Shown: positions 1 to 14,000 of the stretch, in pieces
How the letters are laid out: the number at the start of each line of letters is the position of its first letter
How positions within the stretch are numbered: the first letter of the stretch is position 1
Assembly: GCA_008921705.1 (NCBI GenBank)
Contig: VFFE01007081.1
Location: 339,449 to 403,448, forward strand
DNA length: 64,000 bases
Origin: Burhinus oedicnemus
Lineage: Eukaryota; Chordata; Aves; Charadriiformes; Burhinidae
Reading direction: 5' to 3'
Notes under the pieces: generated by a model
What the model saw: the letters and a program-made list of their open reading frames with translations, nothing else
Databases searched by the model: none
Told to the model about the DNA's origin: nothing
Program-made: the position numbers and the translations under genes

Positions 1-398
1 AGCCATTGTCAAATGCTTTGCACAAGTCTAGGTAGATGATGTCAGTTGCTCTTCCCTTATCCACCAATGCTGTAACCCTTTCATAGAAGGCCACCGAATT
101 TGTTAGACACGATTTGTCTTTACTGCAGCCATGTTGGTTGTCACTGATCACGTTCTTATTTTCCCTGTGCCTTTGCAGAGTTTACAATAGGATCTGCTCC
201 ATGATCTTGCCAGGCACAGAGGTGAGACTGACAGGCCTGTAGTTCCCCGGGTCTTTCTTTTTTACCCTTTTTAAAAATGGGGGTTGTGTTTCCCCTTTTC
301 CAGTCAGTGGGAACTTCGCCAAACTGCCACAACTTCTCAAATATGATGGATAGAGGCTTAATTGTCTGGACACAGTTTAGAAATTGCTTCAAAGCTTT
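1..398 (-). mobile_element. CR1 LINE fragment, central reverse transcriptase
   Basis: Reading the minus strand gives a recognisable stretch of CR1 ORF2. It runs from [11 protein letters not shown] and [14 protein letters not shown], through [13 protein letters not shown], to the palm motif YLDLCKAFD near the window edge. These are the fingers and palm-A segments of a non-LTR reverse transcriptase, which copies LINE RNA into DNA at the nicked target. The reading needs at least two frames (open blocks at 182-373 and 156-392) and an in-frame stop lies near 180, so the copy is dead. Similarity fades near 398, which I take as the 5' truncation point. The 3' part lies outside the window or is missing. 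It is very similar to the plus-strand copy at 58527, so both probably belong to one subfamily. Confidence 0.92.
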
Positions 399-961
399 TC
401 AGCTCTCACAGTTCACATTTTCAATTGCTGCCAAACATTTATGCAGCTGCAGCTTGGCTCTGAGACTCTGTGGTTTCTTTTGAGTTAGCTGGTTTTCCTC
501 CTCCGCTGTTTCATGTAGTTAAATGCTGTAATAGCTCCATGGTGTAGGAAGGGGCTGTGAGTCTGTGGCAGAACACCACTTGTGTAGAGTCTCACACCAC
601 AGTCGCATGCACTCATCCATCTCTACTTTCACAGCTTTCTGAAAAGTTAATTTTCTAGGAGCTTTCTCCTAAGTTTTAAAGAAACAAGTAAGACCCTGCT
701 GAATAACGTGTTACTGTTTGGAATCAAGTGAAAGATCTATTATTTATAGGCTTGGGGTGTTTTTATAAAAAAATCAGAGATGTGCCCAAGATAATTATTT
801 GAAAATACAGTCAATAAAAACAGACTAGAATCAACAACCATCCCTCAAAATATGACTAATTAAATAGATGACACTATGCAGATGAAGAATCTGCCAAGCA
901 CACTGAACAGCCCCTTTCAAGCTTTGGGTCTAACACAAAAAGCTTCTTAAAATGTGTATAA

Positions 962-990
962 ATATAGATATTTATATATGTATATATACA
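962..990. repeat. AT-rich simple repeat
   Basis: An imperfect alternating TA/ATAT run of about 29 bases (tatatatg, tatatata and similar blocks). It is ordinary microsatellite-like sequence. Confidence 0.7.
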
Positions 991-3900
991 TAAAAATACA
1001 GTAATGAAGATATCAACCATTAGCATTTAACCCCAAGTCAGCAAGAAGAGCCTATTTGCTACTGCTCCGTTTCATAGACTTGATTGGTTTTTGCTGTCCT
1101 ATGATCCTTTGTCAACCAGATACCTTGTGAAACAATCCTTTACACCAACCCTAAATTGATGTAAGATGTTACTAGTTCAGAACAGTGACATTTTTCTTTC
1201 ATGGAGATGAATACATGAGGACAAGAGCAAGGGCAAAGTTGTCTTAAGGACAGGCAGTATTCAAGAATAAAAGCCACTCAGAAGCATTCCGGCATTATTT
1301 CTGCCTGTTTCCTCTTTAAGCAGCCATCATGGAAACAGCTAGATGGCATTTAGAAAGAGAATTTAAAATAAATCTTTTATTTCCACTGGAATTACTGAAG
1401 AAATACTAAATTACATTTCAAAGGAGTTTAACATGTTTAGGTTGTTTTACTTTTTTAAATATGCAGGGCTATTTCTGCTTGGAATATAGCATCTCTTTCA
1501 AGCTAACATGTTCAATTTCCTGGCTGTGATGCTGCAAAAATATGCTGCCTCTCTTTCTAACTCTCTGCAGACATTTATCTCAATAATACTAGCTGGGGTT
1601 TTCATTTATTTCACCATGTCAGGAAACTTCTCCTTTCCCTTTATTAGAGTATTCATTTTTAAGGTGATTATTTTCCGTTTGAATGATCTTGAAGCTCATC
1701 GTTTTGGGAAAGGGCAGCATGAAACCACAGGTCTCACTTAAACTTATTTTGAGAAAGTAAATGGTACATTGACTTTGCACTGGCCTTTGGCAGATGGGTA
1801 AATTTTACCTTCTGCTTCAACTCTTGATTTATAAAATGCATTTTTCAAATGTTGTAAGGCACTCAGGCCTAATAATGGATGTCTTATATTTTCTTTAAAA
1901 CCCAGGTAGATTACTGAAGGATTACAAAATGATTCACCAGTGGGTTGTATTTTCTTTACAAGGCAGTGAACAGACACATTTCAGCAACCAGGAGTGGCTG
2001 CGGCCATCCCTACCCACAAGCACGCACTCGGTCCCAGGGCATTTGGTGGAAGGAACCTTTTTTGTATCCCTTCCTTCCGCCTCCTGTTCCTGTGGTCCAG
2101 AGCAGGGAGGACAGCTTCACTCTCCCAGGGAATCTGAGGCAGAGATCCAGGTCAGCTTCTTTTGTCATGCCAGTTTCACCTTGTTCTAGATTGTCCTTTT
2201 TAAATTGGTAATTGATAATCATGGATTTCTATTTCTATTTTCTTCATTGAGTCAATGGAGCTCCAGAATAACTCTCCAACTTCCTAAGGTTTTTCTGGAT
2301 TTAACAAGCTGCATAACAGCTATATCAGATTTGACGTTAGAGTGAGAAATTACCTGCAACATACCAACTGCAGCTCACAAGAACCTTGTTACAAGTCAGC
2401 TTCCTCTAGCTGTGAAGATGGTGTCATCTTGAATGCTGAGGAGGAAGAAAGGGAATAAAAATAAAAAGGCTTGAAAAAGAAACATTCAGTCTGCTTTAAT
2501 CCTCTCAGAACTCAGTGTGTAACGCAGTGCATGGGGACTTCTGTTCACAAATCCTGTTAGCAAACAACAGGATTTACGTATGTAGTTCCCAAGGCACCGC
2601 TTTCAAGATTGTTCTCCTTAGGATTTCGCTCCAGCAAAATCAGTTCAGAGTTTATAAAAATAACTCATGGAAAAAAATCTTTTGGGAATATCAGTAGTGC
2701 TTTGGCACTTTACAGTCTTTTTCAGATAGTTGTTTCAGAAGAGAGTTCTCCAACTTCTAAGACTCTGTCACTTGCAGCCTTTTTCTGAGTAAGCACTTTC
2801 GATTTAATTTCTCTGTGTTCACATGTTGATTTCTGAAACTAGCTTGTCCTCCTCCATTCCTTTGAATAAAAGATCTTTGTCTGTTTACACAAATATTTTT
2901 TTCAAATTCCAAGTCCATTTTTCTTTTGTATTTACAAGAACTGGTCAAAAACAAGTTTTACCAAAGAAGTAACTCAATGAGGATAATGGGAATGTTTTGG
3001 AAGAGAATGCTTATCCTTACTGATTAAGGGGAAAAAAGAAATTAATTTTTGACATCAGAAAGCTAAATTTCATTTTTAATTGCCAGTAAATCAATCTTGA
3101 TTTGGCATTTCTGCTTTCTTCATTAAGAAGCACTCCCTTTAAAATTTAAAATAATTTCAACAATGTAAACAATTCCCGTTTCTTTGAAATTTGTTTCTAA
3201 AATGCTCTGCAGTAATTCTCTTAGTGCTTCCTGTCAACTTAAAACATGCAGATAACTTTGTTTTTCTGACAAAGCCTCCTTTTCATTTTATTTATTCACC
3301 TTTGCTTCACATATTAGTGTTTAATCCATTCAAGTTCAACTCGTTCTGAAGAGAGAGAGTACTGATGCCAAAAAATTGCATTAAAAAGTGCTTCCTCTTA
3401 TAGGTCATGAGTTTGCACTGAGCCAAGAAGGCATGATCTTTGAAGCTACAAATAGTACAGAATAGTGGAATTATTCTCTCATATCATACTAGTGTGGTCC
3501 ACTGGAGTCAACATTTGCCAACGGTTACTAATTGTCTGGGAATACTGAAGTGGTGAAAGACGTGAGGGGCTTTGTGTTAGCAGACAGCAGATCTCAGTCT
3601 CAGGTCAGCTACTGATCTACTCTGTTACCTCTGCTTCTGACTTATCAGTAGTCATGTTAACACACCATTACTGTGCCATCAGAGATGGCAACAAACCAGG
3701 AATAATTAAACAACATCATCCAGAACCTTCTGCCACTGAGCCACCATCCAGGGGACCATGTGACTACTCCAGTATTGAGTGTCAAGCGCTGAAACTGGCC
3801 ACGGCCAGCTTCGTCCTTCTTGCAAGGGCATGTTGTAACTCTGGCTACAAATCCAGACAGAGCAAGAAAGCCAGGTAACTTTGGTTACAGTGGTGACTTG

Positions 3901-5977
3901 ATGCAGCTTTTGATGATTAGGGACAGGTAAGGGATTGTACACATATGGGTTTTATAGCTGTGTTAGGATGGCTCTAAGCCATGACTATGACTTGAGTTTT
4001 GCTATGGGGCACCCACATTTGTACTTGAATAGTCACAGAGTAAGGGACACCTTAAACAAATTAATGTTATAAGCATTATAGTGTATTTTAGCTGAAACAA
4101 ACCCAAGGCATTTTTAGGAAAACAAGCTGGAGCAGTAAATCGTAGAGGATCTCATAAATGTAAATGTAATGCCCAAGGCTTAACATTTACTTATTCTCTC
4201 GCCTCTTTCTTTTTTTTTTTTCTTCTCCAAGCAACACTTCATGTGAAGCTTCACAGCATATCATAAATTTTCTTCCAACTAATAATTAACTTACCTCTGG
4301 CTAATACATCTTGCAGAATGACAGCATGGAGCTGCTAACAGTACCTTAGGAGGACATAGTAATGGCATGGTGCTTGAGGTTGGGGATAAAGTTTATGAGT
4401 TTGACTATCCCTCCAAATTAAACATATTAAAGCTTGCTTGTAGGGGAACAGGTATGAATATTTAAACAACTAAATGCATTGCTGAATCTATTTAGAGACC
4501 TGTTATGAAAACCAGGACATATATCAGATGTTCTACCATTGATCACAGTCCCTAAGCTCACAGCTACCTGAGCCTGATTGATCATGAACCCTTAAAAAAA
4601 CAATTTTAAGGCAGATACAGAATACTTTTTATTAACAAAAATCCATAAAATATTTAACAGTTTTTGTTGTCTGGATTTATAAAGGCTTTCTTGGGGAAAG
4701 GAAAAGTCTCTGATAAAGAGAGCAGCATTGAAGGTGGCAGAATTTGACAATCAGACAGATTATTTGATTCATATTGGAGCTGTTGGTCTTGAATGATAAT
4801 AAGATATTTTAAGACAGAAAACACTTCCACTGTTCATTGTTTCCATGGAACAGAAAAAACCAACTCATTCATGAGCAGCAGTTTGTCACAGAAAGTGTAA
4901 ATAATAAGGCTGAAAAGGAGAAACTTTAGAGTTACCATTTCCCTTTCAATCACTGGAGCAGCATTAATCAGCTCTTCACCTTGTTCTCATGGCTTCATAT
5001 GTATCCGATTCCTTCTCTAGCTTCTTCAGAAGATCCCTTTCCTTGAAAGATCAAAAAGTCTGATAGGCCAAAACAAAGCCTTAGAAAACTTCCTTCTAGA
5101 GCCCTTCTCATTATCCTTCCATTCCCAGGCAATTAATTTCCAGAGTTGATTTTATTTTCCCTTCAGAAATGTATTGTGAGGACTGTTTCCTTAAACCTTC
5201 CTCTAAGTTCTCAGGAGCAAATACCAACATATTTTCCCATTTGGGGATGTTTTGGGTTGGTTAATGGTCCTCTGAGAGGACTCCTGAAAGACATTCCGCA
5301 CCTTCCATTCCCATCCCTAGCTGAAATGTGAGGACCTTTATCCATCCTCTAGAGACAGAGCAGAATGGTCTAACACTGGTGATGCACTGAAACTGGGGCC
5401 AGGCTCTGTAAGTTCTTATTAACAGTGAGAAGACTGGAAACAAACCCCTGGACTCCTCATGCCAAGTCTTTCCTTGCTATTTGCTCAACCTATTACCTTG
5501 GCATGAACCTATGCTGCAGTATATCTGAAAATCTTTGTTTAAGAAAGGACATAGGTTACACTTCAAAAAAAGAACCTAGGGGTCAGTGACTCCAATTTCA
5601 GTAGGCTCTTTAATGATTTGGACACATTTGCAAATTTTAGAATTTAATTACTAGAAGTACCCTGTCCTCTCTGTTACCTTTTATTTGCTGAGCACACTGA
5701 AAAGACCTGACCCTTTGAAAACCAGGTTCCTTGTGAATGGCTCAATCTAAGCACTCCAAACACCAGATTGTGATGGAAAACTCAGGCTGTGAATTGTCCA
5801 CTGAAAAAGCTGTTGTGAAGAATGAAACCTTGTTTGGGGAAAATATTTTACACTTTTGCTCTGTACCACCTCTTTTGTATCTGTAATAAGAATTAGGGAT
5901 TTTGACTGGTAACTAGTTTCCTAATTATGAGTTTCACAAATGGCAATTACTTTAAAAATAATTTAAGCCATTGATAA

Positions 5978-5995
5978 TTTTTTTTTTTTTTTTTT
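5978..5995. repeat. Poly-T run (18 T)
   Basis: Eighteen consecutive T residues. On the minus strand this could be a poly-A tail, but I find no recognisable retrocopy next to it, so a simple homopolymer is the safer reading. Confidence 0.85.
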
Positions 5996-6248
5996 GCCAA
6001 AGAGAAAGCCAGTTCTTTGAAAGTGGGGACAAGTTGGGACTGAATGTTGAACTGGCATGAGAGTGTGTATCTAGAGGAATGGTCTTGCGTGCTAGGGCCA
6101 GGAGGTGTGAAGATTAGAACAACATAACTGGGTAGAGAGGAGTAAGATTAAAGTTCAGACCTTTTTTATTTGATTACTAGTTGTTATTATAAACCAAAAT
6201 TTAAAAGTCCACTAGGGATTGAATGATTTTTGGTTTATGCATTGGTTC

Positions 6249-6390
6249 ATAGGATAATTCAGATCACAGAGGATCTCAGGAGGTCTTTAGTCCAACCTCC
6301 TGCACAAAGTAGGATCAGCACACAGCTCAGACTGGGTTACTCAAGGCTTTATCCAATCAAGCCTTGAAAATCTAAGAATGATGACTAGGA
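6249..6390 (-). mobile_element. Old CR1 LINE 3' tail
   Basis: The plus strand shows the hallmark order of a reversed CR1 3' end: catagga..atcacagagg, gtccaacctcctgcac, then a stretch matching the CR1 tail up to ccttgaaaatctaag. The terminal repeat is decayed compared with the younger copies at 37021 and 62648, so this is an older insertion. Only the last ~140 bases of the element are present, which is typical of CR1 5' truncation. Confidence 0.8.
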
Positions 6391-8285
6391 TGGAGGTGAG
6401 TATTTGTGGTTAAAATAACAGTCATCCTCAGACTTTCACCTTCTTGGTCTGAATAGAGATTTAATTTAGTTTTTCTTCATCCCTTGTGTACATGTGTCTG
6501 TTATGCAGAGATTGTCCTGTTGCTTTATTTCTAGTCCTCAGTTCTTGTCAGCCAGAAGTCAAATACTTATCTGAGTGTGCTTTTTGTCTTCTGAAGAAAG
6601 TTTACATCCTATCTGCTGAAAATGGGAGATAGACTTGGCTTGATGGCAAGCGGTTCCTGAGTGAAACGAACACTAGGAATGTTAACGACAGAAGTAACAC
6701 TCCAAGTAATATGCCTGGAGTGGAAGGTTGATGGGAGCAGTTAAAGCATAGGGGTGATGAGGTGCTATCATTTGCATTGACTCAGAAACATTCATAGATT
6801 CTAGATGTTGGAAAGAACCTGAGACACTTCAGGAATCTGAAAAAATAACTTATTTCACTGATGATTATGCTGGTTTACTAATAACCTGATTAGATATGAG
6901 AAGAAGCAAAGAGTCTCAGTATATTTTTATGTCCTAACTCATTCTACAGGTTAGCTACTGAACTGTGGGAATACGTCAGCCCCAAGGTTGTGGTCATGAG
7001 ATTCCACTTGCATTCTGGATCAGCAATCATTCTCTCCCACCATGCTCAGAGGCATCATCAGGTCAAAAAATCTATGAGTGGGGGATAATCCTTCAGAATA
7101 AAAGTTGAGCTCAACAACCTAAATAATTTATACTCACAGGACTCCTGCATGACAATGTGCATGCTGGAGAAATTTGAGTCTCAGTGGATCCCTCGGAGAA
7201 GCTTGCATATGTAAGTTAAATAGGCTCAGAGACTACCACAATCTTCCCTAAAGGCAAACTGCAAGATGAAGGGCTTATGTAAGAACTAGATTCCCAAGGA
7301 AAAGTTGAGAAATCTCATTGACAGATTGATAGCTGAGAGATGCTGAGTGAGAAATCACTTAGAGCTCGTTCAGAGTAACAGTGGTTAAATATCAGTTATT
7401 TATATTTTTCTCCATGAGCCACTGATTCTGAATAGTTTGTGTGTGTCTGGATTGTATTGATAAATTATTCATTTTTTATCTGTGCTTGTGCTAATGGAAA
7501 TTTTAGGACACCTGGCAAACCCTACCACATTCTGCTGCAGGTAAATAGGTAATGGAGTACTCTCACAGTATGTACTGTTGTAATACAGTACCACAAAATT
7601 GCTTGGACCAGTCGGTAATTGGCAATGCAGAATGTATGTGTAATATTTTCCAATGAGTCGTATGGTCCTTGGCAAGCAGCAGGACACTGCACATACTGTC
7701 TGAGCCCAAGCATCTCCTGGCAAGAGAGTAATACCTTGTTTTGTCCTCCCTTCTTTGTAAAGGTAGTATCTTTTTAGGCTGCAGCAAAGAGAAGCCTTAA
7801 AAATATATATCAAAATATGCCATCACAATAAATGGTAGAACATCAGCCTTTGCCCTTAACAAAACATCTGAAGAGCAAATATGTCCATTATTTCGCTTTC
7901 AACTCCAACAACACAAACAAAAATGAACAAAATTTGTGCGTACTGTCATGTGTATAGCTGCTATTAGTATTGTTATGACAACCTTCTCGATTCTAAACTC
8001 AAGAGATTATTTTCAGTTTCATGAAATAGTAATTAATAATCCATGTATTGTTCCCTAGGGTAAATCAGATGGTCTTTAAAAGCCTTTCATACACAAAAGC
8101 TGTAGTTTTTCTACTGAGGTTCAGAGTTATTTAAAATTACATCCAATACAGAAGAAAATATGCAGCTCCTGAAAGATTCTGGCAGAGGTATAAACTGTCC
8201 ACGTGAGATTTTTTTAAGTGTGTTAAGAGCTGAAGTTCTATGGAGAGAGGAAATCTTGCTGTTGGAGCTCAAGTGAGAAAAATTT

Positions 8286-8302
8286 AAAAAAAAAAAAAAA
8301 AA
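8286..8302. repeat. Poly-A run (17 A)
   Basis: Seventeen consecutive A residues flanked by ttt on both sides. No recognisable processed retrocopy lies upstream. Confidence 0.85.
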
Positions 8303-8498
8303 TTTCGATCCTTTCCCAGGTCACTTGGTACCGTTTGCTGTTATAGGCATGATGGTGGTGTCTTTAGTCAGGGCAGCCGCCTGCACAGGAGACTGTATGA
8401 CCAAGAACACTACATGCTCAAAAGGGAGAAAGAGGATTTTACCCTAGTACCTACATTGATCTGTGATCTTGGTCACATGAAAATTTTTCTCATTTCAG

Positions 8499-8700
8499 TC
8501 CTGGAAAATCCATGTCCTTGCCTTGCACTGAGGTGCTGGGTATTTGTAAAGTGTTATGTATGAATGTTTCAGAGAGTGATGGGGTTGTGATGGGGCTGAA
8601 GTGGGACATAGGTGAAGCTGAAGAAACAGAGCCAGATAATGCAGAAATAAAGAGGATAGAGAGAAAGAAGAGGAAGGCAAAAGCTGGAATGAACAAAAGG
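8499..8700 (+). other. Weak candidate exon (unrecognised)
   Basis: A 202-base segment lies between a good acceptor-like sequence (a T/C-rich tract ending in cag at 8496-8498) and a donor-like AAAAGG|GTAAGC at 8701. One frame stays open across it for 67 codons. The predicted peptide is acidic in the middle and basic at the end (KRIERKKRKAKAG), which resembles a nuclear-localisation patch but belongs to no family I recognise. The basic part comes from a purine-rich tract, which tends to lack stops, so chance is a real alternative. The minus strand is also open here. No partner exon was identified. Confidence 0.15.
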
Positions 8701-11000
8701 GTAAGCCAGTAGCTGATGACAGAGAAAAAGAGAGGTATTATTTAAAACAGAATACAGTTTAACTTCTTAAATGTAAATGAGGAAATTAAGAACTGAAGTG
8801 GAAAAATATAATGAGATCGAAATAACCAATAAAAAAATAATTCTGAAATGGAAAAATGGAATTAGAAAAAGAAATAAAATGTGTAGTTAATGTAATGAAA
8901 CACATATCATATTTCTTTATTTTACTTGACTCTGCTACTGATGCTAGGGAAGAAGGAAAGGTAACTTTTATACAAAGATATCATGTCAATATGGTAGGCA
9001 TCTCTTGGCTATTATTAAATAAATTTAGATGTACTGTGGAATGAACTCAGGGTTTTCCTTATGATTCCAAATCCCCATCTGGATTGGAAAATTTTGTTTG
9101 TGTTTTTTTTTATACTTTTGCTGACTGTGTGTAGATTCAAAGACAAGAATATAAAGCAGAGGAAAACTGGCATAGTGCCAAGAGATCTCCATCTTCTATT
9201 TAAAACAAGTCATCCATGTTTTGGAAGGAAAAAGAATAAGCATCTTACCACTGCTTCTTAAATCCCTCAAGTAATACTCAACCTTATCATGTTTCATTCT
9301 TACATTATCTTTCCATCTCTTTCTCTGTACGGATCTGATGGATGTCAACCAAGTCTGTGACAAGTTGCAGAAGATCTGTTTTTAAAGGTGTTCTTCTGAA
9401 GTGTCAGCCACATTCAAACCAAAGAATATGACTGATATCCTTTCCTTCTTCTGCTTTTGCTACTATGCAAAGGAAACCGGGAAGCATAAAATTTACCTGG
9501 AAATAGTTTTAACATTTCATCAGGTTTTGAGGAGCATTTTTGGTTCTTGCTTCAGCAAAACAACTCCTAACCTTAATAGTGTCATCTTCTTACTCTTGAA
9601 TGTTTCAAAGGACTTAAAATGTCTTGCAACACTGTCTAATTACTGCAAGAAGTAACTGTAGATGGTAACTGCTCCAGCTTCATCCAGTTTATGCTCTTCA
9701 TCCTAACCCTTCATCCTACTGATTTCAGTGATCCTTTATGGGAATGCAAGGGCCTCTATGTCAGCGCCAGGCTCAGGAGGAGCCAACAGGAAATTTGTGG
9801 TTGTTAATCTGTGAAAGCCAGCAACACCAGTCATGGGCCACTTACTAATCACATTTTTTTTCAAAACTTGCAATATTCTTCACCTTGTTTTCTTTCATTG
9901 TGCTACATGCCTAATATTGTATAATTTCCTGTAAGATTGTGAACGAAGGGCCAAAAGTGTTTTTTTTGGGGTTGTTTGTTCTTTTTTCTCCAACGCACCA
10001 TGGACCCACCACAGCAGATCTGACCCACCCATGAAACATTCCAAGTAGGAGAACATTTATCCTCAGTAAGATGAGCCATTGTGATGTTTGATTGCTTCTC
10101 TCTTTTTTTCATATTTATGCTGAGTTCAAACCCAAAGGAAAGGCTTACCCTTCACTCCCAGTTACCATCTTGGAAAGACAGGTTTTTTTCCTCCAGATGA
10201 ATATGTGGAGCACTGGGAGACCCTACAGATGAGAGCCCTGAGGTTAGAGGAACAAGATACTTAGCCACTTTTCTTCACCTTATGAATGGCTCAAAGAAGC
10301 TGTAAAATTTTTGTGATAGGGAAAAAAAAGGCACATTTCTCTACTGAAGTCAACAAGAGTTTTAAAACTAATGTACTGTGCTTCTGTAAGGGTGAAAAAA
10401 TGGACATTTTAAGCTTAATGGTAACGAGAATTCCTCCATGTTAGGTACTTCTTCTCACATCTTATACCAAGATTTCTGATCTTAGATTTATTCAATAACT
10501 GTATAGAAAACAGCAATTTAGAGAATGTTTTACTGGTTTCCAAACTTTAATAGTTGTAATTATTTTTCTCTCTCTTTAAGGCTGGTTCTGTTACCCTGCA
10601 AGCATTTCTCTTCCTGTCTTTTTATCTGTTTTTTGTTTTGAAATTACACTTTACTCTTTCCTTTCTGAGAATGCAAGAAGCATCATATGCAGACAACAGA
10701 AACTTAACTGAAGTCAAGATGATTTATAGAAATATAAAATGTGAGAAATGGACAGAACAATGGCAAAGTGCCCTGTAAATCTGTGTAGAATATCTGTCAC
10801 AAACCTGGAAAGCCACCGAAGCCATAAGACATATATCTTGGCTTGTAACTTGATTAAAACACTGATGGTAAAATTCTGTTCTCAGAGCTGAACAATAAAT
10901 TGCTTTGTGTTGGTGTTGTGTGTTCACTGTACATTGAACCCTTCTGCTGACATCACTTTGAGGGTTGCACATCAACTTGAAGGTTGTGATGGCTTTGTAA

Positions 11001-11037
11001 TGAAGATGAAGATGATGAAGAAGGTGAAAATGAAGAT
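11001..11037. repeat. GAT/GAA trinucleotide-rich run
   Basis: An imperfect run of gaa, gat and gag triplets on the plus strand. On the minus strand it contributes leucine- and histidine-like codons to an otherwise featureless open frame, which explains that frame's length. Confidence 0.7.
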
Positions 11038-14000
11038 TCATCTGTAAAATAATGATGACTTCTTTGGAAGCGCACACATATGCACAAACCCAAGCCTCCC
11101 CTCTTCCTGAAATGCAGCACTGTCAGCGCTCAGAGCTGCCTATTTTAATTTCTGTTTCCTCTGGTTCTGGATCTTTCTTTCAATGCACTGGATATGCCAA
11201 AAGGATGCCTAACTATTTAGGGTGTGCTGCATTCAATTCCTGCTGAAGCATGACTGCCTGGAAGGACAGAGACATTCTCTGGCATCCGTGGCACTATAAC
11301 AGAGTAACTCCCTTACTGTTTAACCTTGAAAACATTGCTTATATCCCTGTCCCTTCCCTTTCTGCAGCATGAGTGTAACAATACAGGCCATTTTTCAAAT
11401 CAATGGTTGAAAAGTTTTATAAAAGAGCTGCTCTCTTTCCAGGTGAAGAAGTCCTTGCTGTAAAATATAACTATCCTAAGTGCTGTAACATCCCCTGACT
11501 CTGTCTTGAAGCTGGCTGTGCAATTCAGTGCAAAGGGTTCAATTTCTTTTAATTATTAGCTGATGAACGTTGGGAAATAATTGCTGACCCTTGGGATTAG
11601 TTTCCTTTCTTTTACAGCCTAATCCTTCAATCTTAAGCATGAAAAAAGTCCTTTCTCAAACTTATCTATGTGACTGAAGAGCATTTCTTTGAGTGACAGC
11701 CAAAGGATCCAGTCTGAAGCCCTTTGAAACCGTAGATCTGACTTGGCACTCAGCTACTGTATCCTTGTTTTAGCAGACAGCATAATTGCAAGCAAAGCCT
11801 TTCAGGGACCATCTGACTTCCTTGAGCGAGGAAAACAGCCAAATCTATCTTATTGAAAGCAGAATGATATCCTTTAGAGATTACCAAACAATATCATTTT
11901 TCTGATGTCTAGCTCTTCTCTTTTTCATGTAGCAACAGCAAACACATCTAAAAGCCAGGAAAGGATTTTTCATGAGGGATTGCAGAGGTTTTTTTACTGC
12001 TCACATCTCTTGTTTTTGCATACTAATGTCTATGACAAACTGTGCTTGATTCTGCTCCTGTTGATACCAGCGATGAAACTCACACGGATTTTAGCTGGAA
12101 CAGCATCAAACCCTATTTTGCTGATGGTTTGAAAGAAAAATCGTATTTTTTCATGTTTCATGTATAATTTCTTGGTCCCTTCACAGCCTCTGTCTAGAGG
12201 CATGGAGACCTTGTGGGAGCTTAATTTATAATATCCCTGTTACTGTCATGGCAACAAATTATAATGTCAAAGTCCCAAGGACTGTATTGTTACAACTCAC
12301 AAACAGCTCTCAGGAAAGAGGAATACTACTAAATTTCACTGAAGACCTATGACAGGCCATGAGGAACGGCATGAAGAAAGAACATATCTGAATCTCTGCC
12401 TTTGCGTGTGTTTTCCACTCCTCCCTTATCTGTTTGAGCAACGTTTGGTCTTCAGAAACCATTAAATCATTGTCCTGTGCCTAATATTTCCTTTGAGAAA
12501 ATGTGCCATCTGCCACAATATAGCACAGTCCAAATCCTCCTTTTACCTGAATGTCAAGTTTCACCTCCTATTGTCACAGGTTTTTTTGGTTTTGTTTTTT
12601 TTTTGTCATTCATCATGGTTCCTGCAGGGAATCTAGCTTCAACTTTAAGTACCCTAAGGAACAGGTGTAAGTGCTCCATCACAGAAAAAGCCACTGGCCT
12701 GTAATTCAAATTTGCAATGCAGGCACAGTGTACGAAGATCCCTGTGCCCATTGCTGTGCTGACTATACTTCAAAAATCCTTATGTAGCTAAAGAGAAGGA
12801 CATAAATTCATATATGCACTATATGTGTGAATTACAGTAGCTTCATGTCTCTTCTGCAGAAACAGTTCCATGGGAACATCAAAACAATACCTTTTATTTT
12901 AAAACTAGACTCCCAAGCAAAATCCTTGTTATGTTAAGAGCCCTGTTGGCCTAACAAGCGTGAATTCTATGTTCAAGTTTTTCTATACAGAAAAATTCTT
13001 GTAAGGAGGTTAGTGTAAGGAGAACAGGTTTTTCTCACTAACATGAACTGGGAAAACCGACAATACATGCCTTTATTTTACAGAACGGCTACAGCAGTGA
13101 AGTTGTACAGTGATCACAGTCATTCTCTGAGCAGCACTTGAAGGAGAATTGCTAACTCCATGTTTCAATGTTTTTATGCTAGAATAAAAGCACCTTTTAA
13201 AAATTAGATTGATCTAGTCTAATTAATGTAATCTGTATTAATTTAATCTAATTCAAGTTAAAATTAGATTAAATATATAGACAATCTTTACAAAGATGTT
13301 CGTGCAGAAAGTCAATGAGAAACATCTGCTCCAGAAAAAATTTGCCGTATAGATAAGCCATTTGATACAGATGAGTGACCACAGAGTGACTGAGTGGCTG
13401 CAGCAAGCTACCTCTGCAGTCACAGACGTGCACACATTTATACTGAGCCTGCGGCAAGATGAAAAATGTTATCTTAGCTCATGGTAAAGGTGGTGTAAGG
13501 TCATGTATTTTACCTGCAGTCAGGACAGAGGGGAGATTGTGAGATGCACATACTGTCTGGTAATGTGATTTGACTGAAGATCAGCTCAGCCCTAGTAACT
13601 ATTGCAAGAGATTGTCTGGCAACCACCTTGGCATCTGCAGTGCTATTACATTTTCTATGTTTGCCTTCATTTTCCCTGTGAACTGGAAGGAACTGTAAAG
13701 GGTCAACAGCTGAAATGAAGTAAATGCAAATTAAACTGGGTTCCTCTGGAATTCCCAGTGAAGAAGTCTTTTCTGGGGATTTTTGCAACTATCCTTTTCC
13801 TCCAATTTTCTAAGTAAGATTCAAAGTTTACACAGCTGGTGCCTTGGATGAAGTTATCAGAATAGACATGCTCCCAGCTATGTGGGCAGAAATTTCCTAC
13901 TGCTATTTTGATTGACTTGTGAAGACATAAGTTAAAGCATTTATCAGATGTTTTCTCCACCCTCCAGAAAAAAAGAAAAAAACCACAACACATTTTTTTA

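Larger units (their letters stand above)
399..6248. other. Unannotated non-coding stretch
   Basis: About 5.9 kb of AT-rich DNA with only short scattered open frames, none resembling a known protein family. It contains a short TA-rich run (962-990), a T12 run (4210-4221) and a T18 run (5978-5995). An open frame at 3654-3878 ends next to a donor-like CAG|GTAACT but has a weak upstream acceptor. I see no promoter, RNA gene or recognisable repeat beyond these. Confidence 0.6.

Noticed and set aside
3654..3878. Open frame ending next to a donor-like CAG|GTAACT
   Set aside because: The upstream acceptor is weak and lacks a pyrimidine tract; the peptide is not recognised.
6786..6830. CR1-like string (cattcatagattctagatg, ttggaaagaacc)
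   Set aside because: Only about 40 bases are suggestive, with no continuing similarity.
10724..11077. 117-codon minus-strand frame
   Set aside because: Its N-terminal part translates the GAT/GAA run and the rest matches nothing known.
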